A stretch of DNA of 64,000 nt from Nitrospirota bacterium (GTDB lineage: Bacteria > Nitrospirota > Thermodesulfovibrionia > Thermodesulfovibrionales > Dissulfurispiraceae): the NCBI GenBank assembly GCA_040752355.1, contig JBFMHE010000015.1:1-64000 (forward strand). The letters are read 5' to 3'. The stretch's first letter is position 1. Each line of letters begins with the position of its first letter. Under the pieces are notes generated by a model, which saw nothing but the letters and a program-made list of their open reading frames with translations, searched no databases and had not been told where the DNA came from. Positions 9,824-17,518 of this stretch are shown in pieces. A program made the position numbers and the translations under genes.

Positions 9824-9845
9824 TATTTGAGGTATACTTAAGTTT

Positions 9846-10262
9846 ATGATAAAGATAGCGGTTATCGACGGGCAGGGAGGCGGGATCGGCAGCCTGGTGA
9901 TAAAGCGGCTGCGCGAGGTGCTCGGCGACCGGGTCGAAATTATCGCGCTCGGGACCAACTCGACCGCTACCTCGGTCATGATGAAGTCACGGGCCAACAA
10001 GGGAGCTACCGGAGAGAACGCCATCGTCTGGAACGCCCCCCGGGTCGATATCATTGCCGGTCCGTTGAGCATCGTGCTCGCCAACGGCATGCTGGGCGAG
10101 CTTACGCCCCGCATGGCGGAAGCCATCGCCTCATCACCGGCGAGAAAGGTTATTATTCCCCTTAACCAGGAGGGGGTTGAGGTGCTGGGGGTCACCAGAG
10201 AGCCCCTCCCTCATCTTATCGAGCGTTTAGTCGAGAGCATCAAGGAGGTTGCCCATGTGTGA
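9846..10262 (+). CDS. DUF3842 family protein
   Basis: A 138-residue protein that begins with a nucleotide-binding-like turn (IAVIDGQGGGIGSLVIKRL) and contains ALGTNSTATSVMMKSRANKG and VDIIAGPLSIVLANGMLGE. These are the hallmark segments of DUF3842, a small Rossmann-like family seen mainly in anaerobes. Its biochemical role is unknown. It overlaps the following CooT gene by eight bases, so translation is probably coupled; co-occurrence with a nickel protein suggests a link to metallocentre assembly or CO dehydrogenase metabolism, an inference only. Confidence 0.88.
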   Translation: MIKIAVIDGQGGGIGSLVIKRLREVLGDRVEIIALGTNSTATSVMMKSRANKGATGENAIVWNAPRVDIIAGPLSIVLANGMLGELTPRMAEAIASSPARKVIIPLNQEGVEVLGVTREPLPHLIERLVESIKEVAHV

Positions 10263-10449
10263 AGCGAATGCGTATATCCTGAGAGACGGCAAAGAGGATC
10301 TCTACCTGGAGAACGTGGACGTGATGATCCCCGAAGGTGATACGATATATCTCAAGAACCTCTTCGGAGAGCAGAAGACCTTCGAGGGGCGGCTGAAGGA
10401 GGTCTCGCTGCTCCGCCACCGGATCATCCTGGAGGAGAAGAAATCCTGA
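10255..10449 (+). CDS. cooT: CooT family nickel-binding protein
   Basis: A 64-residue protein beginning MCEANAYI, the signature start of CooT, a small nickel-binding protein for CO dehydrogenase maturation; Cys2 is the proposed nickel ligand. Later parts (VDVMIPEGDTIYLKNLFGEQK, RHRIILEE) match the SH3-like family fold. The start at 10255 is preceded by AAGGAGG inside the end of the DUF3842 gene. Together with the CooC gene at 40.5 kb it predicts a nickel CO dehydrogenase elsewhere in the genome. Confidence 0.88.
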   Translation: MCEANAYILRDGKEDLYLENVDVMIPEGDTIYLKNLFGEQKTFEGRLKEVSLLRHRIILEEKKS

Positions 10450-10492
10450 ACCCGGTCCGCCCGAGGCGGACACCGGATTCATCGTTACGGTT

Positions 10493-11680
10493 ATGATCAG
10501 AAAGTCGCTGCTGTTGAAGATGTTCGATGCCGCTAATATGCAGCGGTGGAACGACAAGATCCGCCCTGTCGAGCTCCGGGAGCTCGACAAGCAGGCGCAT
10601 AAGATGATCATCGCCTATGCCATCGGCAAGTTCGAGGAGGCGCAGCCCGGTTTTGATTGGGTCGAGATCATCGAGGGCGGCTTTTTCGAGTTCCTGCAGC
10701 GGCTGGTGATTACCGATCTGAAACCCCAGATCTTTTATAAGATCAAAGAGGACAGGGACAAGTACAAGCAGCTCAATGAGTGGGTGTATAACAATCTTGA
10801 GCCGTTCATCTCCCCTTTGGGCGACGGCTTCTGCAGGAGATTCAGGGACTATTTTTCGGATTCGAGCGAGACCCTGAACAAGAGAATCCTGAGCGCCGCT
10901 CATTTCTATGCCACCAAGTGGGAGTTCAATATAATAGAACGCGCAAATCCCGGGGGATATGAGATCGACAAGATCAGGCACGACCTGCAGACGAAGCAGG
11001 AGCGGTACTATGATCTGAAGGGAATCCAGCATCTGGCGCTCTATTCGAACCTGAGGAACTTCATCGACCTCTGCGGTCAGCTGCGGTTCCAGTTGCGATG
11101 GAGCCATATACACCGGATTCCCAAGACGTCGGTGCTCGGGCATATGCTGATCGTCGCCATCGTATCCTACCTCGTCTCCCTGGAGATCGAGGGGTGCAGG
11201 AGGCGGTGCGTCAATAATTATTTCACCGGCCTGTTTCACGATCTGCCCGAAGTCCTCACGAGGGACATCATCTCTCCGGTGAAGAACTCGATCGAAGGGC
11301 TGAACGAGCTTATCAAGGAGTACGAGAAAGAGCAGATGGAGCAGGCGGTCTATGCGCTCATCCCGGAAGAGTGGCATGCCGACATGAAGATGTTTGCCGA
11401 AAACGAATTCGACAGTATCGTCACCATCGAGGGCAGGACGGAAAACATGACCTCCGCCGATATAAGCGCCAACTTCAATGCCGACGGCTATAATCCAAGG
11501 GATGGGGAGATAGTCAAGGCAGCAGACCATCTGGCAGCGTTCATCGAGGCGTACATGGCTATCAAGAACGGCATGACCTCGCCCGAGCTCGAGCACGGGA
11601 AGACCTCCCTCAAGGGGCAGTACAAAAAATCGGTGATCGCCGGCATCAAGTTCGGCGAAATATACGCAGACTTCGAATAA
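10493..11680 (+). CDS. HD-domain phosphohydrolase (YfbR/HDDC2-like)
   Basis: A 395-residue protein with an HD-type metal-binding domain in its second half: HIHRIPKTSVLGHMLIVA supplies an early His, and GLFHDLPEVLTRDIISPVK is the HD motif in the form seen in YfbR/HDDC2 5-prime-nucleotidases. A later KAADHLAAFIEAYMAIKNG gives the last Asp. The N-terminal 150 residues are helical and not assigned. It follows cooT by 43 bases and is probably in the same operon. Substrate, presumably a nucleotide, is not known. Confidence 0.85.
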   Translation: MIRKSLLLKMFDAANMQRWNDKIRPVELRELDKQAHKMIIAYAIGKFEEAQPGFDWVEIIEGGFFEFLQRLVITDLKPQIFYKIKEDRDKYKQLNEWVYNNLEPFISPLGDGFCRRFRDYFSDSSETLNKRILSAAHFYATKWEFNIIERANPGGYEIDKIRHDLQTKQERYYDLKGIQHLALYSNLRNFIDLCGQLRFQLRWSHIHRIPKTSVLGHMLIVAIVSYLVSLEIEGCRRRCVNNYFTGLFHDLPEVLTRDIISPVKNSIEGLNELIKEYEKEQMEQAVYALIPEEWHADMKMFAENEFDSIVTIEGRTENMTSADISANFNADGYNPRDGEIVKAADHLAAFIEAYMAIKNGMTSPELEHGKTSLKGQYKKSVIAGIKFGEIYADFE

Positions 11681-11865
11681 AAATATAAATTTCAAATCCC
11701 AAACCACAAATTCCAAATAGAACCCGATGCCCAAAGCTCAAAACGTAAAAGGATGCAAAGGTTCGGACGGTCAAAGCGACCTGGGATTTTCTGGTTCGCA
11801 TGTAGGTTCCGGCTGTTCAAGGTTGTTTGGAGCTTGGTGTTTGGAGTTTGGTGGTTGCCACTAAA
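11681..11865. repeat. Low-complexity spacer with inverted CAAATTCCAAA-type arms
   Basis: The left arm (about 11690-11722) is made of caaat/cccaaa/ttccaaa steps and the right arm (about 11815-11855) of the complementary tttggagttt/tttggtg steps. The two arms are loosely inverted copies. A similar but different spacer lies at 14409-14502. No gene could be supported in it. Confidence 0.55.
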
Positions 11866-12732
11866 ATGGCTATCTGGCGTCTTATCGATTCCGGTCCCGG
11901 CGAGGCTGCCTGGAACATGGCAGCCGATGAAGCCATTGCCTCGACCGTAAGGGAGGGCGCTGCTCCTCCCACCCTCCGGCTCTATGGATGGACCGGGCCC
12001 GCGGTGAGCCTCGGCTCCTTTCAGCGCTTCACCGACCTCGACGCGCACTATTGTGCTGCCCGGTCTATCCCGGTCGTAAGGCGGCCTACCGGCGGAAGGG
12101 GCATCGTGCATGGCGATGAGCTCACCTACAGCTTCTCAGCGAGAAACGAGGGGATTTTCTCGAGCGGACTCCTCGACACCTACCGGAAGCTCGGCACGGC
12201 CGTCATCGAAGCGCTTGCGATGCTCGGCCTCGATGTGGAGATGAAACGCGAGAGGGAGCCGGGAGGCGTCCTGACCCGCAGCCCGCTCTGTTTCGAGTCA
12301 GCATCGTATGGCGAAGTCAGCTCGAAGGGGGTGAAGCTCGTCGGATCGGCACAGAAGAGATGGCAGGACGGATTCCTTCAGCAGGGCTCGATTCCCTATG
12401 CAATAGATCGGGAGCTGCTTGAGGCGGTGTTCAATCAACAGAGCGCGGAAGGGCGAGGAGGAAGAAGTAATTCCGAAGAAGACTTCCGCGCCGGCATCCA
12501 TGGCCTCAGAAAATCAGTCCCTGATTTCGACCCGGAGCTGTTCAAGCGCTTTCTTAAGGAATCCTTTGAGCGGACCTTCGGCGTTACGCTTGCGGCTGCT
12601 CTCCCGTCCCCCCGGGAGGAGGCGCTTGCCCGGGCGCTTCTGCGGGAGAAGTATCAGGACCCTGAATGGACGGAGAAGCGGGTGGAACAGGGCCGGTCTT
12701 GTGGTAGTAGTGAAACGCCGAGGAGAGCATGA
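11866..12732 (+). CDS. Lipoate--protein ligase / octanoyltransferase LipM-like
   Basis: A 288-residue member of the BPL/LplA/LipB fold. Seen are the substrate motif VRRPTGGRGIVHGDELTYS (about residue 75), the catalytic-lysine block GVKLVGSAQKR (about residue 160) and a preceding LCFESASYGEV whose Cys occupies the place of the LipM nucleophile. That favours octanoyl transfer over ATP-dependent ligation, but the two are hard to separate by eye. The ATG at 11866 is chosen because family similarity begins there. The last 149 bases overlap the convergent membrane-protein gene; the family-typical ending LLREKYQDPEW lies inside the overlap. Confidence 0.86.
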   Translation: MAIWRLIDSGPGEAAWNMAADEAIASTVREGAAPPTLRLYGWTGPAVSLGSFQRFTDLDAHYCAARSIPVVRRPTGGRGIVHGDELTYSFSARNEGIFSSGLLDTYRKLGTAVIEALAMLGLDVEMKREREPGGVLTRSPLCFESASYGEVSSKGVKLVGSAQKRWQDGFLQQGSIPYAIDRELLEAVFNQQSAEGRGGRSNSEEDFRAGIHGLRKSVPDFDPELFKRFLKESFERTFGVTLAAALPSPREEALARALLREKYQDPEWTEKRVEQGRSCGSSETPRRA

Positions 12733-13591
12733 TGAGGCTGATGTAGCCCTGAATGATATAGGAGACGAGCTGAAAGGGCAGCGAGATGATCGGCCCTATG
12801 ACCGGAACGAGCGCGAGCGGCGAGCCGATCAGGATCACGAGGAATCCTGCGAGCATATACCCCAGCAGCAGTATGCCGTAAAAGACGAGCGCCGAGGGCT
12901 CGGCATAGAGATAACGCACCGCTTCTTTCAGGGCCTTCAGCGGCTTCGGCCGGTTGAAAGCGAGATAGGCAGCGCCGTATACCGTTACCGACAGGGTCAC
13001 CAGGATCAGCAGAAACCCTACGGAGAGCAGCACGAGAGAAAAGAAGACCCCGAGGAAAAGCCCCAAGGTCGCCTCGTATCCTTTCGCCAGATCGATTATG
13101 GTAGAGGCTCCCCCTCCCAGAAGCCCGAGGACGAAGGCGAGGACGATGAAGACCAGGCCGATCAGGCTCGAGAAGACGAAAGCGGGGAAGAAGAGCGCCT
13201 TCCCTTCAGAGAAGAAGAGGGAGAGACTGAACTTCTCGGAGCTCTTCGCGATCGCCCTGGCGAGCACCCCGATGGTCCCTCCGAGCGTAAAGACCCATAC
13301 GATGAGAATAACGATCACGTAGAAGAGGAGCGCTACTATGATGACAAGGGCCATGCCGAAATACTTGTTGAGCAGCTCGGCAGACCCCTTCAGTGCACTG
13401 ACGATGTCCTTGAGCCGCAGTATCTCGGTCAGGTCGAGACCGAACATGATAAAGGCGACAGCGATAGGAACGCCGACGATGAGAAAGAAGCTGATGCAGC
13501 TCAGCAGCACCGACGCGAGCTGCACGAAAACGAGCTGCCAGTTCTTATGGACCGTCTGAATACCTTCTTTGATGGTCGACAGGTATGCCAT
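12584..13591 (-). CDS. Polytopic membrane protein of unknown function
   Basis: A 335-residue protein with about six to seven hydrophobic segments between residues 20 and 290 and a Pro/Gly-rich, probably disordered tail (GPVPPASPSIQGPDTSP and on). The topology resembles glycerophosphodiesterase-membrane-domain or DUF4013-type proteins, but no diagnostic motif was found. It lies two bases after lpxI and may be the last gene of the bam-lpx operon. Its tail overlaps the 3-prime end of the convergent lipoate-transferase gene. Confidence 0.75.
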   Translation of the reverse strand: MAYLSTIKEGIQTVHKNWQLVFVQLASVLLSCISFFLIVGVPIAVAFIMFGLDLTEILRLKDIVSALKGSAELLNKYFGMALVIIVALLFYVIVILIVWVFTLGGTIGVLARAIAKSSEKFSLSLFFSEGKALFFPAFVFSSLIGLVFIVLAFVLGLLGGGASTIIDLAKGYEATLGLFLGVFFSLVLLSVGFLLILVTLSVTVYGAAYLAFNRPKPLKALKEAVRYLYAEPSALVFYGILLLGYMLAGFLVILIGSPLALVPVIGPIISLPFQLVSYIIQGYISLIMLSSAFHYYHKTGPVPPASPSIQGPDTSPAEAPGQAPPPGGTGEQPQA

Positions 13592-13592
13592 G

Positions 13593-14408
13593 CTACCGCT
13601 TCCCCGTGTATCCCACGATCGTGATGCCCGCCTCTTCAGCCTCTTTGATCATGACCTCTCTGTTTACGATGATACTCCTGCGGGCCTCGACAGCCAGGAC
13701 GCGGGCCGCCACGGTGATCATGGTATTGAGGGTTGCCAGCCCGATCACCGGGACATCGAGCCGCATGTCCTGGTGGGGCTTGCTCACCTTTACCACAACC
13801 GCGCCGTCGCCTGCCCACTTCCCCCCGCGGAGTATGGCCTCATCGGTCCCCTCGATAGCCTCTATCGCCATGACCGCCTGCCCCTTCACCACCACCGTCT
13901 GGCCGATGTCGAGCCTGCCGATCTCCTTTGCAACGTTCCAGCCGAAGGCTATATCGCCCCATTCCTCTTTGGAAGGCTTGTCGTCGGTGAGCACCCCTTC
14001 GGGGGTGAGCAGGTGGGGGCTCAGCGAGGCGGTGTCGATGATGTTGATGCCCTCGCCCTCGAGCTCCCTGGTGATCGCGTTCAGGATGGAGTCGTCGCTC
14101 TTATCCTTTAATGAGAAGAGCAGTTTCATCGCCCTCAGGTCGGGAGTGACTTTCGACTTGTAAAGAAGGGACTTGGGGACTTTTCCTGCCATGATCGCCT
14201 CCCTGACCCCGGAGCGTTTCAGTGTGTCGATAAGCTCCCCGAGCTTGCCGACATTGATCCATCGTATCTCGTCGGAGAGCTCGTTCATGTCCGGCGAGGC
14301 GAGACTTTCGAGCGCAACGGTGACCACCCTGCAGCCGCGGCTGCGCGCATCGTGTGCAATTATTTTCGGGAGGTCGCCGGTGCCGGCAATGATACCAATA
14401 GTCTTCAT
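13593..14408 (-). CDS. lpxI: UDP-2,3-diacylglucosamine diphosphatase LpxI
   Basis: A 271-residue protein of the LpxI (DUF1009) family, which hydrolyses UDP-2,3-diacylglucosamine to lipid X by attack on the alpha phosphate, the alternative to LpxH in many non-enteric Gram-negatives. Conserved segments are the N-terminal GIIAGTGDLPKIIAHDARSR, then REAIMAGKVPKS, FGWNVAKEIGRLDIGQTVVV and GLATLNTMI. Placement downstream of lpxA fits lipid A synthesis. Length is normal. Confidence 0.95.
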   Translation of the reverse strand: MKTIGIIAGTGDLPKIIAHDARSRGCRVVTVALESLASPDMNELSDEIRWINVGKLGELIDTLKRSGVREAIMAGKVPKSLLYKSKVTPDLRAMKLLFSLKDKSDDSILNAITRELEGEGINIIDTASLSPHLLTPEGVLTDDKPSKEEWGDIAFGWNVAKEIGRLDIGQTVVVKGQAVMAIEAIEGTDEAILRGGKWAGDGAVVVKVSKPHQDMRLDVPVIGLATLNTMITVAARVLAVEARRSIIVNREVMIKEAEEAGITIVGYTGKR

Positions 14409-14502
14409 AAAATTCGAATTTCGAAGCTCTAAATCCGAAACGACTCCGAAAGCTTCATATTCAAGAGGTTTAGAATTTCGCGCTTAGGACTTAGGATTTG
14501 CT
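14409..14502. repeat. Low-complexity inverted spacer
   Basis: The gap between lpxI and lpxA contains aaattcgaatttcgaagctctaaatcc on one side and tttagaatttcg ... cttaggattt on the other, which read as loosely inverted copies. This resembles the spacer at 11681-11865 in style though not in sequence. Confidence 0.5.
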
Positions 14503-15282
14503 TCATCTGCATATGCCCCGTTTATTCTTTTCGATGAACTCTACCAGGTGGCGTATCTCTTTCGTATCCGGCAGATCGGCCTTTATCTTCTTCAGCGCCT
14601 CGGTCAGCGTCCGCTTTTCGCGGAAGAGGATTTTGTAGGCCTTCTTGAGCAGGTTGACGGTCTCATCGGAGAATCCATGCCTCTTCAGTCCGATGCTGTT
14701 GAGTCCGTACAATTTAGCCCGTGCCCCCGACGCCATGGTGTAGGGGGGGATATCCTGCCCTATGCCGCTGAAGCCGCCTACCATTGCATAGGAGCCGATG
14801 CGCGTATGCTGGTGGATCGCCACAACCCCCCCGATGAAAGCAAAGTCCTCGACCATGACATGGCCCGCGAGCGTGGCGGCATTAGCCAGGGCGTTCGACG
14901 AGCCGATCTTGCAGTCGTGGGCGACGTGGACGTACGCCATGAGAAAATTGGCGTCTCCGATCTCGGTGAACCCGTTGCCCCCGACAGAGCCCCGATGGAT
15001 GGAGACATATTCCCTGATGATGTTCCGCTTGCCGATGCGCAGGCCGGTCTTTTCGTTCTTGTACTTGAGATCCTGCGGAGCGAGGCCGATTGTGGCAAAG
15101 GGATGGATGATGCAGTCCTCCCCGATCTCGGTGCTGCCCTCGACGACAACGTGCGCCTGCAGCTTCGCTCCCTTCTTAATAACGGCGTCCTCGCCGATGA
15201 TGCAGTAAGGCCCGATCGAAACATTGTCGGCAATCTCGGCTTTCGGGCTCACCACCGCTGTCTTATGTATCTCTTTCGGCAT
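14503..15282 (-). CDS. lpxA: UDP-N-acetylglucosamine O-acyltransferase
   Basis: A 259-residue left-handed beta-helix acyltransferase, first enzyme of lipid A synthesis. Hexapeptide repeats run from about residue 10 to 190 (for example ADNVSIGPYCIIGEDAVIKK). The catalytic His lies in YVHVAHDCKIGSSNALAN. The C-terminal helical domain (GLKRHGFSDETVNLLKKAYK) is characteristic of LpxA rather than LpxD. It sits eight bases after fabZ in a lpxD-fabZ-lpxA run. Confidence 0.97.
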   Translation of the reverse strand: MPKEIHKTAVVSPKAEIADNVSIGPYCIIGEDAVIKKGAKLQAHVVVEGSTEIGEDCIIHPFATIGLAPQDLKYKNEKTGLRIGKRNIIREYVSIHRGSVGGNGFTEIGDANFLMAYVHVAHDCKIGSSNALANAATLAGHVMVEDFAFIGGVVAIHQHTRIGSYAMVGGFSGIGQDIPPYTMASGARAKLYGLNSIGLKRHGFSDETVNLLKKAYKILFREKRTLTEALKKIKADLPDTKEIRHLVEFIEKNKRGICR

Positions 15283-15290
15283 CTCTCCTC

Positions 15291-15718
<428 letters not shown>

Positions 15719-15722
<4 letters not shown>

Positions 15723-16747
15723 TGCTCCTCCGGGGTGCTGAGAGTCTGTAACCGCTTCTCTAGTTCTTCGATCTTCTTCTTGAGCTCAGGGAGCCTGGCA
15801 AATACCGCGCTCGCCTTGAGCCATTCACGGTGCGGCATGATCGGGCTCCCGGAATAAACACCCTGCTTCACCTGGCCGAGAACGCCGGACTGGGCTCCGA
15901 TCATGGCGCCGGCCTCGATGCGGGTATGGTCGGCAACGCCTGCCTGCCCCCCCAGCACGACGCCGTCGCCGATCTCCGAGCTGCCGGCGACCCCTACCTG
16001 AGCTACTACTATAACATTTCTGCCGACCTGCACATTGTGGCCTATCTGGACGAGGTTGTCTATTTTCGTGCCTTTCTTGACGACCGTGGCCCCCGTCGTT
16101 GCGCGATCTATGGCGGTATTAGCGCCGATCTCCACATCGTCCTCGATAATGACGGCGCCGACCTGGGGTATCTTATAGTGGCTGCCGGCGTCGTAGACAT
16201 AGCCGAACCCGTCGGAGCCGATAACCGCACCGGCATGGATGATAGTCCTGTTGCCGATGCTCGTCCCCTCGCGTATCGTCACGTTCGGGTAGATGAGACA
16301 GTCCTCGCCAATGGTGCAGCCCTCGCCGATAAAGACCCCTGGGTAGACGATGCTCCGCGCCCCGATGCGCACCCCCGGAGCGATAAAGGCGAAGTCGTAG
16401 ATCGAAACGTCCTGCCCGATGACCGCGTCGTCCGCAACAGAAGCGTTACTGCTGATCCCCCGGGGAGAATGCGGTTTCACATAGAAGCGGGCGAGGAGTT
16501 TTGCAAAGGCGAGCTGGGGATTCCCGGTGCGCACCTGCGGCTTCGCGAGGCTGTCGTCAAACTCTTTCACGAGCACCGCCGCAGCGCTGCTCTCCCGCGC
16601 GGCAGGTACCATCTTGGGTCCGGCGATAAAGGTGATATCACCTTCCCGGGCAGTGGTGATCCCTGCAACACCAGTGATAGGGGTGTCTCCGTCTCCCCGC
16701 ACTTCACCGCCGACGAGGGCGGCTATGTCCCGCAGTTTCATGTGCAA
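15719..16747 (-). CDS. lpxD: UDP-3-O-acylglucosamine N-acyltransferase
   Basis: A 342-residue enzyme with an N-terminal uridine-binding domain ([20 protein letters not shown]), a long hexapeptide left-handed beta helix (about residues 100-290) and the catalytic His in [17 protein letters not shown] coiled-coil tail ([15 protein letters not shown]) ends the protein. It adds the second 3-hydroxyacyl chain in lipid A synthesis. Between skp and fabZ, as in many proteobacteria. Confidence 0.96.
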
Positions 16748-16810
16748 GATTCCTCTGCGATTCCGGCCTCTACGACGCCGGAAGGGATGTCAGGCAAAAC
16801 AGCGAGGCTG

Positions 16811-17401
16811 CTACTTTTTCTTCTTGGGTTCGGGTTTCGGCTCAGCCTTCGCATCCGCCTTCGAGGCTGCCTTTGCCTCGTTATAGCGCTTGATCACGAG
16901 ATCGGTGATATCCAGGGATTTTTCGGCGAAGAGGAGCGACTGGCTCGGCATGATGACGGAATACTTCTCTTCCTGCCCGATCTTCTCGATTACTCCCATG
17001 ATCTCTTTATATACCGATTCGGTGAGCTCTCTCCGCTTCTTCTCGAGCTCCTGGTTGACGTCGGTGAGCATTCTCTGGAAGTCGCGCTCTGCCCTCTCGA
17101 TCTCCTCGATCTTGGACTTCCGCGCCTCAGTCGACATGACGGCGCCCTGTTTCTCGATATCGCTCTTCATCTTCTCGATAGCCTTCCCCTTCTCGTTAAT
17201 GGACGCCTGCCTCGACGCCATATAGTCCTTGAGGGTAGAGACCGCCTTTTTGCCCTCCTCCGAGTCGTTCGCCGCCTTATCTATATCAACATACCCTATC
17301 TTCACCTCGGCCTCCGCAGCACCGACCACTCCTGCCACTCCTGCCACTCCTGATAGTGCGACGAAAAATCCTACGACCATTACCGCCAGAATTCTCTTCA
17401 T
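16811..17401 (-). CDS. OmpH/Skp family periplasmic chaperone
   Basis: A 196-residue protein with a signal peptide (MKRILAVMVVGFFVALSGVAG) followed by the Skp-type segment VKIGYVDIDKAANDSEEGKKA and a long charged coiled coil (about residues 60-140), and a Lys/Pro-rich tail. Skp trimers hold unfolded outer-membrane proteins on the way to BamA. The gene follows bamA, the normal order. Confidence 0.92.
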   Translation of the reverse strand: MKRILAVMVVGFFVALSGVAGVAGVVGAAEAEVKIGYVDIDKAANDSEEGKKAVSTLKDYMASRQASINEKGKAIEKMKSDIEKQGAVMSTEARKSKIEEIERAERDFQRMLTDVNQELEKKRRELTESVYKEIMGVIEKIGQEEKYSVIMPSQSLLFAEKSLDITDLVIKRYNEAKAASKADAKAEPKPEPKKKK

Positions 17402-17518
17402 TTCGTTCCTCCACGTTTGATTCCTACCGGATAGGAAGAGGGCAGCGGCCCCTTGCGCAGGCGTGGAGTCCGGCTCCAGCCACCGGCAGACGCTGTCCGC
17501 CCCCCTGTAAGTACTCTG

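Noticed and set aside
10424-11734. A 436-codon minus-strand frame opposite the HD-domain gene
   Set aside because: No domain and no plausible start; the HD protein on the other strand is well supported.
15830-17353. A 507-codon plus-strand frame opposite lpxD and skp
   Set aside because: Antisense shadow of two conserved genes; sequence rich in Asp/Leu/Gly with no motif.
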